A stretch of DNA of 64,000 nt, from the NCBI RefSeq assembly GCF_024586455.1, contig NC_065920.1, positions 15,958,144 through 16,022,143 of the forward strand, given 5' to 3'. Made by a program: the position numbers and the translations under genes. This DNA comes from Bactrocera neohumeralis (lineage: Eukaryota; Arthropoda; Insecta; Diptera; Tephritidae). How positions within the stretch are numbered: position 1 is the first letter of the stretch; every line of letters starts with the position of its first letter. Of the stretch, positions 12,353 to 25,145 are shown one piece after another. The notes beneath the pieces were generated by a model, which was given only the letters and a program-made list of their open reading frames with translations, did no database searches and was not told the origin of the DNA.

Positions 12353-12480
12353 GAACTGTTGACAGTCTTAAAGTGAGTGGTCAGACTTCACTGAAACCAG
12401 AAAAAATCATTGATTTGAACTGTTGACAGTCTTAAAATAGGTGGACAGACTTCACTGAAACCAGAAAAAGTCATTGAGCT
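12353..12480 (+). repeat. 64-bp tandem duplication
   Basis: Two units, 12353-12416 and 12417-12480, both begin GAACTGTTGACAGTCTTAAA and both contain CAGACTTCACTGAAACCAGA. They differ at only a few positions, which suggests a fairly recent event. Confidence 0.9.
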
Positions 12481-15400
12481 GCTATAAGTGATACCTTTTT
12501 GAGTACGAAGCCCAGAATGTACACTAGCCTTAAAGATCAGGGTCACAACTGTAACCAGACGATATTAAATTTGACACTTGGTGGATATAATTCCGAAATT
12601 GCTTACTTGCACTTAAGTATATATAAAATATATGTATTACAATACACCAAAGCATCCTTAAGGTGGCTCCCTTCTCTACACTTGCCTACAATGTATGTAA
12701 GCCTTTGTGCGCATATACGCAATTATGGCTGTACTCACATGCCACTAAATAAGTGAGCGACTTCATTTGTTACTACTTTGTATATTTTATTATTTTTTCT
12801 TGCAGTCTGTCTTCTGCCTTTTACTGCCACGTTTGCTCTAGAACATGGAATTAGTTTTTCCCAACCCACGCGTAAATATTTTATAGAAACCGATATGCGT
12901 TCACCACGACAAAACACACACACACACACGTAGATGAACGGAGACTAGCAAAAGCCAGATTTTCAATATTAAACTAAGCCATAGTTCAAGCCACAGACGA
13001 TGATGTGGAAAATACGCCTGTGTATGAGTGCGCCTGTCGTCGCGGTACAAGCTTAAGCGTGGCCACAACAGCGCTTTTTGACAGTGTCACGACAAAATTA
13101 TGTTCTAAAGCTGACAACATTTAAATAAACGTGGCGCAGACGTGCGACAACAATACAACCGCGACATCAATAACAAAAACTCAACGCAAATATGTATGCG
13201 CGCTTGTGAATATGTATGTCGGAATAAGAACATAAAGCAGCATGGCGGAGCGCAACATGAATTGCTTGGCAGCAGCAAATAAAAAATATGAAAAAAGAGC
13301 GCGGCGCGTCGAGGAATTGGTAGTTTAGAATTTGAGCTTAGAATCGCGCTTTTAGTAGCGCTAGGCAGCTAAGAATGCGCACACGGCCCGTAAAATATTT
13401 TATATTAATATTGGATTTTGATGCGCTGTATTAACTTAAAAACTATTAAAAATCGGATAAACTTTTCATATTTGAGTTCCCAAGTAAATGTTGAGACAAC
13501 AAGCACTTTCATACATTTATTGCTAGGGTCCAAACAGGCAACAACTTATATTCCCTACGATGGCGACTGGGATGGTAAATGAAGCGCTCAACATGCAACA
13601 TGCAAATAAAAACAAAAACAACAACAAACAACATAAATATGAAGACTTTGAGTAAAAGGTAAGCGGCAAGGCAGTGCGCGAGTGCGCGCCAACATGCACC
13701 TTACACTAATGACCAAATGACACGATATCCACTTGTAGCTGACAAAACATATTTTCAGTTGGTTTATGTAAATGTATAGGTGACTGTTGGCTTGTAACGC
13801 ACTAAATATATGCATATCACCCACTGCCTGGTGGGTAAGTGCACGCACACATGCGCTCACACAACGCGGCGGAAGCGTACCGCGTTGCGCGCGCCAACTG
13901 CAACGCATTGTGGCGAAATATTGTTGGCAATCAGCGCAAAGACATTAACACAGTCGCCGGCCATTTGACAAGAAAGTAAGCGCGTCGCTTGCAAGCCACA
14001 TGAACGCATACATCTTTCCAACGCAGATGACGCCATCTCACTTGCTCCAGCTGACGCGCATGCGCTGCGCTGTCGCGCCCGTTGTTAATCTACTTGTGGC
14101 GCTGTGTGTATGTGTGCGTTTTGCCACCACCGCTTGTATGGCCGCAAGGTTACTGCATTTGGTGGGGCACGTTCATCATTTGCGCGCATGCGTAATGACT
14201 TAGCACCTGGTCGCGCGCACATTAAAGCGCTGAGCGACATGACAACTCTTTGTATTTTCGCAGTTTCTACCATGTATTGTTATTGTTATTGCTGGCTGTG
14301 TGTGCCTGCCGATTGGTGGTGGAAGTTATTTAATTTAAATGTGGCAGCAAATACAAAGGTGTGCAAGCACAACAAATCATAGCGGTGGAAGAAGCAGCGC
14401 GCAGTTGTTTGTTGCATTTTTGACCTCTTTCGTCACACAAAACTTGCCAGTCGTCAGAGCCGCACTCTCCACACCGGCACCAGCAGCACCACCGCCGCGC
14501 TTCAACCCGCAAGCAGCACAGCAATCGGCGTCTTGTACGAAATGTGGAATGCTAACGTTGCAAGTACAGCAGTTGTTGTCAAGTTGTTTACAAATGACAC
14601 ACAACGAATGCAGCGCGCATTGCTCGCTACTCGCTGACATGACAATACCTACACATACAGCAACATGGCGTCTGGCCGCGCAAAAAGTTATTGGTCGATT
14701 GTGTCGGCTGCTTGACGACTTCTCGGCTGGCCTCTGTGCGCGGTGCGCTGTGGCGGCGCTGATTCTTAGTTACGCTTTTTGGTGCGCTTGCTTGCCGATG
14801 GCTGATGGCCTCTCCTCATGTAAGCGCTTTAGTTCTTTGCACTTTTTTGTTCTTGTTGTTATTGCTGTTCATCATGTTGGCCAGCAGCATAATTCTGCGT
14901 TGCATACAACAAAATGGTGTACAAGTATTTAAGCCGACATTTATGCGCACAACCGCCGACTATGAAGATCAATGTGTACGTGTGTGTGTATATGTATGTA
15001 TATGTTTAGAGAAATTCTATGTGGGTTTGAGGAGTGGCCAGTAAATGAATAAATATATAGTGGAACAATGTAATGAATATGTATTGCGCTTTATTGGGTT
15101 CGTCTACGCAACGGTGGCAACTAATATGTTAGCTAGAATATAATTTATATATTTAATATTTGTACGTATATATATAACATACATATATATTCATTATTGT
15201 GGCTCACAAAAAAAAATATTACTCTTAGACACCTCTAAGTTAGCCTACCACTCCAAGTACGCGCTCGCTCTAAAGTGTAATGGGAGGGTTCTCCGCCTTA
15301 CTATTTTCTAATTATTATTATCAGTTAGACAAAATCAAATCTAGTTTCCAACTAGTTATTGAAATATCTCGTTTTATACCTTTTGTGGAAATTGTAATGT

Positions 15401-15539
15401 CAGATCGATATCCCAAAATTTGAAGGGCTAGTTCGAGGAAAGTTCGAGTTCTGATCTTCGATTTTTGGTATGAAGATATTACTCAGCAATACTATAGCAT
15501 ACATATAGGTACTCTAACTATATGTAATTTTTCAATAGT
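12481..15539. other. Single-copy-looking island, no gene supported
   Basis: About 3 kb of moderately GC-rich DNA with GCGCGC and CA/GT runs. The longest open frame is 197 codons at 14339-14932 plus, overlapped by several minus ORFs (14085-14273, 14330-14524, 14377-14640). Its translation is Ala/Ser/Cys-rich with no recognisable fold, so I do not call it a gene. From 15060 the sequence is AT-rich spacer leading to the mariner at 15540. Confidence 0.45.
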
Positions 15540-16560
15540 CGTTTCTTTAAAATCACGCGTGAATCGAAATGTTATTGTCATGTTATTTGTGTTCAGTATT
15601 GTTTGGCATTTTATCATGGAAAGACTTATGCCTGAACAACGTTTACAAATTATTCAACTTTATTATGAAAATTTACGTTATGCTAGCAGTATGTTTCGAG
15701 CGCTTCACTCAACTTATGGTCAACATAATCGACCTACTGAGACAACTATTCTCTACACCATCATCCATCTTAAGATCCAGTAATCATTATTGAATAATAT
15801 TCGACCAAATATTTACGTCCAGCACTCAGTAAAGAAAATATAGGACCGCGCGAGAGTGTCAAATTAGACGACTGGCCATTTACGTCGATATCTTAAATTG
15901 AAAGCGTACAAAATAAAGCTTGTGCAAGAACTGAAGTCGCTCGAACTTTCCAAACGACGTAGTTTCACTCTGTGGGCTTTTGGAAAGTTCCAAGAAGATC
16001 CGACTTTTTCGAGCCAAATATTGTTCAGCGATGAGATCCATTTTTGGCTCAAAGGTTATGTAAACAAGCAAAATTGTCGCATTTGGAACGAAGAGCAACC
16101 TGAAGAGTTTCAAAAGCTCCCATTTCATCTAGAAAAATAATGGCTTGGTGTAGCTTGTGAGCCGGTAGAATCATAGGTCCATATTTATTCAAAAATTATA
16201 CCGGTGAGAGGGTAACCGTCAATGGCGACCGTTTGTGCGCCATAATAATCAACTACATATTTGATGCCTGAAATTCAAGCTCGAGATCTTGGCGACATTT
16301 GCTTTCAACAAGATGGCGCCACTTTCCGCACATCGCATCAATTAATGGATTTATTAAGAGAACACTTCGTTGAGCAGATAATTTCACGTCTTGGACCCGT
16401 GGGTTGACCATCAAGATCGTGTAATATCACACCGTGAGCTATTTTTCCTGTGTGAGCCCTTGGAGCAAAATATCACGCGTGTCATTCGCCAGTTATCAGT
16501 CGAAATGCTCGAAAGAGTCAACGAAAATTGGCCTCAATGGGCCATCTAAGATAATTTTTA
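15540..16560 (+). mobile_element. Mariner/Tc1-like transposase fossil, copy A
   Basis: A nearly full-length but frameshifted transposase. The N-terminus MPEQRLQIIQLYYENLRYAS starts at 15628, followed by TYGQHNRPTE. After a decayed linker comes KLVQELKSLELSKRR, then FSDEIHFWLKGYVNKQNCRI (16024-16083, first catalytic Asp codon at 16030-16032). FQQDGAT has the second Asp at 16312-16314. The third block reads SCNITP-stop-AIF, where the expected catalytic Asp codon (16438-16440) now encodes Ala. It cannot encode an active enzyme. The same family is represented by copy B at 26750-27600. The family catalyses cut-and-paste transposition into TA. Confidence 0.88.
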
Positions 16561-16649
16561 AAAACTAAATGCCATACGATCGCTATTTATGTTGTTTACA
16601 GTAACTTAAAATGTTCATCTCTGCTGAAAAGTTGATTTACTTTTTTACA

Positions 16650-17175
16650 ACTTTCGACGTGGCTTTACTCATCAAACAATTGATGATCCATCAAGGGCAA
16701 TTGATGGTATGATATTGATGGTCATCCAAAATCTGTTGTTGTTCCGGAAAAATTGATGTTATGGGCATGATATTGACATGTGACTCTACTGTTTGAGTTG
16801 GTGTGATTAGCACACATTCAATATTGCATGAACATTTGAATGCGAAAATAATTTATTCACGTTGGATCCCACAAAGTGTGTCAATCGCTATAAAAGGGCT
16901 TGTGTGGATTGATTGAGAGAAATGTTAAATAGGCTTCGCATCGCGTCTATGACGTCCTGACAGATGAAAAATCGTCGAATGGCTTCTTTTTATTCCCGTG
17001 CTTAAACAAAATCTGCGAGGACAACCTTTTTCTATACCTGAAGAGGCGGTTAATGTGTTAAGAATGCATATTTTGGAGATAACTTAATCAGAGTGGCAAA
17101 AATGCTGCGACAATTGGTTTAAACGCTTACAAAAGTGTATAGATTTTAATGAGAATATTTTGAAAAACAGTAAAG
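16650..17175 (+). mobile_element. Internally deleted mariner, different subfamily
   Basis: It starts right after copy A. The N-terminal DNA-binding half is seen as ISTHSILHEHLNAKIIYSRW (about 16808-16867) and IPQSV. A stretch like DVLTDEK (near 16952) lies at the position of the first catalytic block. The next residues, FFLFPCLNKI (about 16980), already belong to the region after the third catalytic Asp, so the central catalytic core is deleted. The C-terminus ends with WFKRLQKCIDFN and EYFEKQ with its stop at 17171-17173. It is a separate subfamily from the copies at 15540 and 5291. Confidence 0.8.
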
Positions 17176-17470
17176 TGATTTTTGATATAATATTTGTTTT
17201 TGTCCTCCAATCCCGAAATAAAAAAGGCAGCAATCGTATAAAAAAAATCTTAGGGTAAAAATTGTTAGTTAAATATTGCAAAACTAAAGGCATTTACAGG
17301 TCTCCCAATCTATTGTTGCTTTCGTTGTTTTTGCGTTTTACGTGTAAACTCATAAAAAAGCTATACAATTTTGGTGGAATGAAAGGTATGAGGGTTCAAA
17401 GTGGAGCTTTCGTTGCTGCACAGTGTTCGTATTCTGCAAATATGCGACCAAATATCTTAGATAATGTGTA

Positions 17471-17800
17471 GAAGGAATTTATTATACATATATTGCTAAA
17501 GAACAGTACAAAAATTAAATAAGAAAGAAATAAAAAATTTAATAATAAAAATTTTAAATATTTATAAACCTAATAAAAAAATAAATTTTAATTTTAAGTT
17601 TTTTTTTTAAATAAAAAAGAATATATTATATATAATATGTACATATTTTTTTTTTCTTATTTAAAAAAAAAAAAACATTAAAATAATTTTTTTTATTTTT
17701 TTATTATTTTTTTAAATTAATTTTTATGGAAAATGATTTATTTAATTTTTTTTTTTTAATTTTTTTTAATATTATTTTTTTGTAATTTTTTTATAAATAT
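17471..17800. repeat. AT-only block
   Basis: About 330 bases of almost pure A and T, with long T and A runs and a TATATTATATATAATATG stretch near 17625. It separates the mariner pair from the exon-like ORF at 17811. It is simple sequence, with no coding potential. Confidence 0.85.
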
Positions 17801-17810
17801 TTAAAAACCA

Positions 17811-18032
17811 ATGAGTCTGCAGCAATTGAAAATTTGCTTCACCAAATTGCTTGCTGTTATTGCTGTTGTGGCAATGTGGGTCCACATTTTTATTACTTGC
17901 CAACGCAATCGAACTCTGCACCAGACTTTCGACATTAAAACGCCAAGCGCTGACACCGAAATAATTAAAGTACCGCTGAACGCTGAGCGCATGCGCCCAA
18001 GTAACTCAAGTGATCGCATTCCTCGCAACTAA
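17811..18032 (+). CDS. Candidate 5' exon or short ORF with a signal anchor
   Basis: A 73-codon ORF opens with MSLQQLKICFTK, a short basic N-terminus. It is followed by a hydrophobic segment (about residues 13-30, LLAVIAVVAMWVHIFITC) and then a polar stretch starting QRNRTLHQTF with one N-x-S/T site (NRT). This is the layout of a type II Golgi-type membrane protein or of a signal peptide. The sequence is not simple-repeat derived, unlike most ORFs here. A possible splice donor, CCAA|GTAACT at about 17998, lies before the stop, so it could be a first exon whose partners lie far downstream. I do not recognise the protein. The minus ORF 17801-18028 overlaps almost exactly, so chance openness is a real alternative. 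Confidence 0.3.
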   Translation: MSLQQLKICFTKLLAVIAVVAMWVHIFITCQRNRTLHQTFDIKTPSADTEIIKVPLNAERMRPSNSSDRIPRN

Positions 18033-19330
18033 AAGAAGCTACAACGAAATACATGCAGCATATGTATGTTTCCATGCCAGCGCTTGAATGTAGGAGCTCG
18101 TGTAGGAATTTGAGGGAACAAAACCTTCTTTATTATAGCAGCGAACTCACAACATGAGAAAGTGCCATAATTGCAAACAAATATACCACATATACATATA
18201 TGTATATAGATATATATAATGTAGTGTGTGTAAACTGTAGTTATTTGTTAGAAAATCGTTTATTGCTTTTCGCGATTTTATTGCCTGCGTTAGACATAAA
18301 AACGCGTTTGTCTTTCCGCAATACTAAAATTATTTATAGTTGCAACTCTTGAACCCCGCGGATGTTGATATGCACACATATGTGCGCACGTGTGTGTAAG
18401 TGTTGCATATCGGATGGTGTGTGTGTTTGGCCAATCGGAATGTGGCAAAGCGTGAGTGTGTGATGAAATGTCTGTCTCTTTGTAGAATAGCATACGCGCG
18501 GGCTTAGAGGATATATAAGTCGCCAAGTGGGTGAATAAATCGAGTAAGTGGGATCACTGGTGAGGTAGTGACTGATTGGTTTAGTGACCCTTAACACTGC
18601 AATGTCTTAAAATCAACATGCAATAGGGTGAATTGTGGCACAGGTTTTTGGTTTAGGCAGTAAAAATTATTAAAAACTTGGCTAGTTGGAGGGCAGCCCA
18701 ATAATAAAAGTGGTGGAAAGAAATTTGCTCTAAAACATTTCGTAAGTTATTAGTGGAGGATCCGTATTGAAACGATAGTGGTTTGGGGACAAACTAAAGT
18801 CTTTTTCCGAAATGGTTGTGACCAACGTTTTTATTTTCAGCCAGTTGAGATATCGGAGGCACCTCTAGTAGTAAGAAATCAAGTTTCAGGTAAATTCTAG
18901 CTTCTGTTTTGATTTCAGAGATATAAACAAATCTTGTTTGACAATTCAAAAGTCTTTGGTTATTTTTTTTAATGCTTTTAAACAATTACTTCAATACTTA
19001 AAAAAAAAAAAATTTATTCATTTATTTTTTTTTTGGAATTTCCATATCCAAACCAATTTTCTCTTAATATAGCTACACTCTCTTCATAAGAAACCAGTGA
19101 AACCATTCATTATGCACCGATTATGGTCAGTTAGTATTATTCCATTTAGTAGCATAGAAACGGCATCTATTAATGAAAAATTACAACGAATTAATCAAAA
19201 GTCAATGCTCATCAGCTACCAAGGAGCATTTATGCAGCATATATGAAATGTAAGATGCGACTTGAAACTCCCAGTGAACTAAAATTATGAATCACCTGAA
19301 TATTATGCTCATCTTTTGTACGCAGGGATT
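18033..19330. other. Spacer with GT/CA runs, no gene seen
   Basis: Up to about 18600 it resembles other single-copy islands, with TGTGTG stretches at 18386-18460. From 18600 to 19330 it is AT-rich, with no recognisable element. Minus ORFs at 18290-18597 are driven by the GT runs. Confidence 0.4.
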
Positions 19331-19334
19331 ATAG

Positions 19335-20310
19335 CGATGCCGTTGACGACAATTTATGCCAAACTTTGTGAAAATGTCTCATCAAACAACAAAGTTTTCC
19401 ATACAAGAACTTGATTTTGATCGTTCTGTTTGTATGACAGCTATATGGTATAGCGGTCCGATCTAGAAAACTTCTTCAGATATCGTAGCATTGCTTTAAA
19501 TAACAGCTTACATCGAATTTCGCGACGATATCTCACCAAACAGAAAAGTTTTCTATGCAACAACTTGATTTTGATTATTCAGTTTATATGGCAGCTATGT
19601 GCTATGATGATCCGATCTAGAAAATTTCTTAATATATCGTAGCAATGCTTTAAAGAGTAGCTCACACAAATTTTCGTGAAGATATCTCATCAAATAACCA
19701 ATTTTCCCATACAAGAGCTTGGTTCTGATCGTTCTGTTTGTATGACAGCTATATGCTATAATATATATAGATATAATAGATATCATGGTGTTGCTTCAAA
19801 GAATAATTTATACTTAATTTCGTGAAGATTTCTCATCAAACAATAAAGGTTTCCCTACAAGAACTTAGTTTTGACCGGCCAGCTTGTATGGCAGCTATAT
19901 GATATAGTATAGCCGATCTTGAAAATTTATTCACATATCGTAGTGTTGCTTCAGAGAATAACTTATACCAATTTTCGTGAAGATATCTCGTGAAATAAAA
20001 TTTTTTTCCATACAAAGGCCAGAGTTTGAGAGGTCAGTTTATATGGCAGCTATATGCTATATTCTCCAATATTGAGCAGTTCCGACAAATAAACAGCTTT
20101 TTGAAGAAAAAATGACGTGTGCAAAATTTCAGTTCGATATCTCAAAACCGAGGGACTAGTTGCGTATATGTGAGCGAACAGAGAGGCAGACATGAGTAAG
20201 TCAACTCAACTCGTCATGCTGATCATGTATACACACATTGAGATCTCTGATGTTCTCTACTGACTGTTACAAACTTAATATGCTTTGCTCAGGGAAACTC
20301 AGTTTTTATT
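19335..20310 (+). repeat. Family 1 repeat, five units
   Basis: Marker GTATGGCAGC variants start at 19432, 19586, 19740, 19886 and 20041, spaced 154, 154, 146 and 155. The unit blocks CCGATCTAGAAAA, GAAGATATCTCATCAAA and TTTTCCATACAAGAACTTG are all present. The family tail follows (AACAGCTTTTTGAAG at about 20088, ACTCAACTCGTCATGCTGAT near 20204, TGTTACAAACTTAATATG near 20266). The terminal palindrome is degraded to AATATGCTTTGCTCAGGG. Confidence 0.85.
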
Positions 20311-21730
20311 CCTGTCACACACCATTCACGATTTGAGCACAGTCGCACACCTAAAAGGTGGTTGGAAAAAAAAACTTTGATCTAATATCGATAATTTTTC
20401 GTAATCATGAATTACTAATCATCAAGTATTTTTCCTCTAGCTTAGCACTCTAATATACACTAAGTAACCTTTCAAGCACCCAACTCACTAAATGTTGCTG
20501 CCTTTCGGTTTGCTGGGTAGCTAGCAGTAGCCTTTTTCACCCATTACCAGTATGCTAAATTAAGTTACAGCTCAATGCAAAATACAAAAAATTCGCAAAA
20601 TACTTGCATACATTCCGGAAATTTACAGAACAAATAGGGAGAAAAGGTAGGCGCAGAAAAACGCGAGTCGCCACCAAAACAGCGCATTTACTTACGCCTC
20701 GCGGTGTTGAAATGCTGCAAATGCGCAAATGAATGCGCTGTACATTGAAAAATTGTGACAAAGTAGTCGCCCAGCCGACAGCCGATTGACTCAGCCGCAC
20801 AAAGGCGACTCTACGTATAACGCATAGTTGTCGAAGGCAAGCAGGACGGCAGGCAGGACTGCGCCAGCAGCTGCAATGCAATATCAGTGTCTCGCCAATT
20901 CGCTGGTAAAGTCAATAGCTGACTGCTGCCTGCAGTGATATTCGCGTTTAAAAGGACACCCGTTTCGGCGCGCTTACATCAATATGCACATAGCAACGAG
21001 CGGCCGACAAGCCAGAGCCTAAACATAGAAATTCTGTAATTATATTGCACGCCCCTAGGGAAAACTAATTTACATGATTAATTTAACGCAAAAAGAAAAC
21101 ATTTAAAAAATAGACTCAAAAGCGGCGTTGACGTTGATGCTGACGCCGGTCGCGTTTGTCGGCAGCAAAAAGGTGATTGTGGGTCTGCAACGGCGACTGC
21201 ATCGACGAGCGACTTGCGAGTTTGGTGGCCAAGTTTCTGTAAAATAAATACTTTGCTTTGTATTTTATGGATTTTAATGAATATTGAAAAATTGTTGGTA
21301 TATGAGACATATCACAGTACAGCTAGTTTTAAGTCTTAATTTTTTTTTTTAATTTTTCAAATAATTTTTATAATAGCCAAGACGGAATTTGATTCATGCG
21401 TACTATACACAAGGCTACTGTTGGAAAAAACTGTGTTGAATATTGATATTCAGTCTTAAAATAGTAGAGGGTACGAAATGCCTTCAGAATATGCAAGCAT
21501 ACGGAATTATTGAAATCAGATAGAAGAAATCATTCCGAAAAGGTGCAGTGTTATTTATTAACCGACAACATTCTACGTTGTCAGCGTTCAAGGTTTTCAG
21601 GCTTTTATAGGTGTTCGGACAAGCATTTGCTTTTACTATGGAATACATTTTGACCTTCGGAAAAGATGAAAGCATTTTTCTACGATTAAAAATTATATTT
21701 AGATTAAGTTTTGAACCGTTATCTAATTTT
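20311..21730. other. Single-copy-looking DNA, no gene seen
   Basis: A GC-richer core at 20520-21250 contains a 108-codon minus ORF (20555-20881) without a recognisable domain. The flanks are AT-rich. No repeat boundary is visible. Confidence 0.4.
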
Positions 21731-21764
21731 CGAACCCATAATTAATCAACACAAAATAACCGTT

Positions 21765-22270
21765 AACCTCCGTTGCACCGAAACTATAATACTTTTCACA
21801 AATACAATATATTCTTTACGGAAACTTGATTTAGATCAGTGAGTTTGTATGGCAGCTATAAGATATCGTTATCCGATCTGAACAATTTCTTGAGAGCTTG
21901 AACAGCTGTCATGGATAATTTCTCATGCCAAATTTTGTGACGCTATCTTATCAAATGAAAAAGCTTGCCATACAAAAACTTGTTTCCGATCGGTCAATTT
22001 GTATGGCAGCTATATATTATAAAGATTCGATCAGAAAAATTTCTTAGCTGAATGTACCGTTACGATGAAAGTATTGTTTGTGCCAAATTTAGTGAATATA
22101 TTTCAAGAAATAAAAAAGTTTTTCATACAAGAACTTAATTTCAATCGTCCAGTTTGTATGGCTGCTATATGCTACAGTGGCTCGAAATCGGTGATTACGA
22201 CAAATTAGCAGCTACTTGGGGAGAAAAATAGGTGCGTAAAGTTTCAGATCGCTAGCTCATAGGTTATTAG
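21765..22270 (+). repeat. Family 1 repeat, three units
   Basis: The 5' boundary is clear: TTGCACCGAAACTATAATAC at 21773-21792, followed by TTCACAAATACAA. Unit markers begin at 21846, 22001 and 22156 (spacing 155). After the last unit, only the first part of the tail survives (TTAGCAGCTACTTGGGGAG), and the terminal palindrome is missing. Confidence 0.85.
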
Positions 22271-23808
22271 TCAAATACTTATTATACTATGGGTCAAAAT
22301 ATGGTTATATCGTCACCTAAAATGCAAAATAAAGTTACATCTCTGTTCATAAATTTACAGGCGAGGAAAAACGATATAATGAAAACCACTCATATTGAAG
22401 CATAAGTTGAGTTTCGGTTATAAAATGGTTATATATTGGTTACATCTAATTTCCTAAAAAAATCCACTTCAGTAGAACTTTTTTGCAGTGCAAAAAGTCA
22501 TATATTTAAAACTCTCGACCAGCAAAAAAAAATAAAAAATCGCCCCAGCGCTTAATCATAACAACTATTGTCTCAACGCTTATATAATCATAAACGCCGA
22601 TGGCCTGTTAATATTTCCAAAATTTTCCGTAAACAATTCAACGCCATTTATTTGGTCACCAGCGCTGTCACCAAATGGATGCCAGTGTCAAAAACTAAAA
22701 GGACAATGCAACCATTGTAAAGCCGGTGACAAAAGTCGGTTAACCAAATAAATATTTCAGTTGCAACAAAAACATTTGAAAATTGCAAGTATGTGTGTGT
22801 GTGAGTGTCACAAATTTGCCATTTTTAATTTTCATTTGTTGTCAATGAATGTCAGCTAGCTTGACATGTGGCCCAAAGGCATGAAAATTACCGTAAAACC
22901 AAATAAGTAGAGCTGCAGGCAGCAATCGTTGTTGTTGTTGTTGTTGCTGCTGCACACCAAACAAATCTGTGAAAATATGCAACACAACTATACCTATACA
23001 CACACATTTGATTGCTTTTGGCAATTGAAAACAACAAAAACAGCACAAACATTGTGGGTGTTCGCCAGGCACTCATTTGTTGTTGCTGTGTTTTGTAACT
23101 GTTGTTGTTATGCTTTTTCTTAATGTGTTCGGCTTTGTCTTGAAATTCCGTTTATAATTGGATTATGAAATTTATGCGCGTGTCTTGCCACGCAGCAACA
23201 CGTCTGCTATAAATCAGCGCCTGCCTCTGAGCCGATCGGCGCAAGTTCGCTGCTTAAGTCTTTTGTTACATGAGAGCCCAAATCTATTTGATGGCTTTTA
23301 AGTTTGACAGTTGGAATTTTTTCGGTGCTACCGCAATACGCAACGGTAATTAAGTGCTGGCAAAGCAGTGTGTATATATATGTATATGTTTAAGTGCACA
23401 CACACACCCACACACAGCTGCTGATAGGCTGTGGCGCGTTTGGTCAATCGTTGTAAAAGCAAAAGTGTTGTCTCTACCAAAATCTGGTTGCACTGACATT
23501 TAACCTTACTAAAGTGTGAACCAACTTGCTGTTGTCGTAACGAAGGTGTTGAGTTGAGGGGCACGTGACTGCTGGTGTGTATATTTTTTAGTGTTAGTCA
23601 AGATTTTCGAACTGCCGCTGTGAAGGTGTGGTACTCGCAGCAAAAGATGCTAATAAATGAGCAAAAACTTAGGCAGTAAATTGGTTGTCTACTAACTAAA
23701 TTGCTGATGTGCGCATAGTTAAAAAGTTAATTGCGTATTTTGACGACTTTAATACAGGCAACAATGTGGCGCGCTTGAATGGCAGCAAACAAAATTATTT
23801 TTATACCC
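22271..23808. other. Single-copy-looking DNA with short triplet repeats
   Basis: Contains a (GTT)n/(GCT)n run at 22928-22953 and CA runs at 23396-23417. Short ORFs on both strands follow the triplet repeats. I see no gene and no element termini. Confidence 0.45.
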
Positions 23809-23811
23809 TGA

Positions 23812-24690
23812 ACGGGGTATATTAAGTATAAGTACGAAGTAAGACGCAGAAGAAAACGGCGGAGAACAAATAAAATGCTTATATGAATGATCAGCATGAC
23901 GAGATGAGTTTATTTAGCCATTTTCGTTTGTCCATTTGTCGGCAATATACTCTAAAAAGTCACTCCGTTTTTGAGATATCCATCTGAAATTTGGCACAAG
24001 TCTTTTTCCTCACAAGCACTTGCTCATTTGTTGAAATTGTCGAAATCGAATCACTATTGCGTATTGTTGCCATACAAACTGAAGGACCGAAATCATGTTG
24101 TTCTATGGAAAACTTTTTCATTTGCCGAGATATCTTCACCAAATTTAGTACAGATCATTATTTAAGGTAATTATGCAATATCCTCAGAAATTGTTTAGAT
24201 CGAATCAATATAGCATATTGTCGCCATACAAAGTGAGCCATAAAAATCATGTCGTTCTATGGAAAACTGTTTCATTTGACGAAATATCTTCACTAAATTC
24301 GGCACAGATCATTGTCTAAGAATAGGAAGAAATTTTTCATATCGGATTGCTAGAATATATAGCTGACATACAAATTGAGCTATCAAAATCATGTCGTTCT
24401 ATGGAAAACTCTTTCATTTGACGAGATATCTTCACGAAATTTGGGACAGATCATTATCTAAGTCAGTGACCAAATCCTTGAAGAAATCGTTCAGATCGGA
24501 TCACTCTAGCATATAGCTGCTATCCAAACTGAAGGAACAAAATCAAGTACTTATATGAACAACTTTTTCATTTGACGAGATATCTTCACGAATTTTGGCA
24601 AGAATCCTTATATATACATATATACTGGAATCTTTGAAGAAAATTTTTAGATCGGATCACTATGGTATAAAGCATTTTTTCATTTTAAAA
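23812..24690 (-). repeat. Family 1 repeat, inverted, four units
   Basis: In this orientation the copy begins with the terminal palindrome TATACCCTGAACGGGGTATA (23812-23831). The tail follows, then units whose marker GCCATACAAA (or variant) lies at about 24069, 24222, 24365 and 24519. Unit blocks such as CGAGATATCTTCACGAAATT are conserved. The far end, near 24690, is degraded. The minus ORF 23960-24142 is part of the tail and resembles the translation of the tails of the copies at 1124-1423 and 39840-40058. Confidence 0.85.
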
Positions 24691-25145
24691 TTAAACGAAA
24701 AACACTTTTTCTTTTGTGACCAGACGACACCCCACCGAAATAGCTATTTTGACTGCCACACATTAAAATACATCAATTTACAATAAAAAAATTGCTTTAT
24801 GAACTCTTTTGTTTTTTAAATATACGTAATTTGAACTTTCAACCTTTCACTTTCTTTCCTCGCAACACTCATTATGCGTTCAACACAATCAGCCACAATC
24901 AACAGCTCATTGCCGCTTAGCGCTTCATTTATGGGTGTTTACTGTTGGCGACGTAATACGGTATTTTGCCACCTCGGCGTTTTTGTTGCCTGCACCCAAA
25001 AGCTTTGCGCGCGCCCACAAGAGCAGCAGTCTCTAAATTATCCGCATGCATCATATGCATAAGACCAGCACCAGCATCAGCACCATACTAAACTCACCGC
25101 ACAAATTTTTTGCATTTTCATTTTGGCTTTGACGTTGATTGCTAT
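24691..25145. other. Spacer, no gene seen
   Basis: AT-rich to about 24860, then a GC-richer single-copy-looking stretch with a short plus ORF (24874-25062) lacking any recognisable feature. Confidence 0.4.

Noticed and set aside
14339..14932. 197-codon plus ORF
   Set aside because: No recognisable domain, Ala/Ser/Cys-rich composition from GC-triplet runs, and several opposed ORFs over the same bases.
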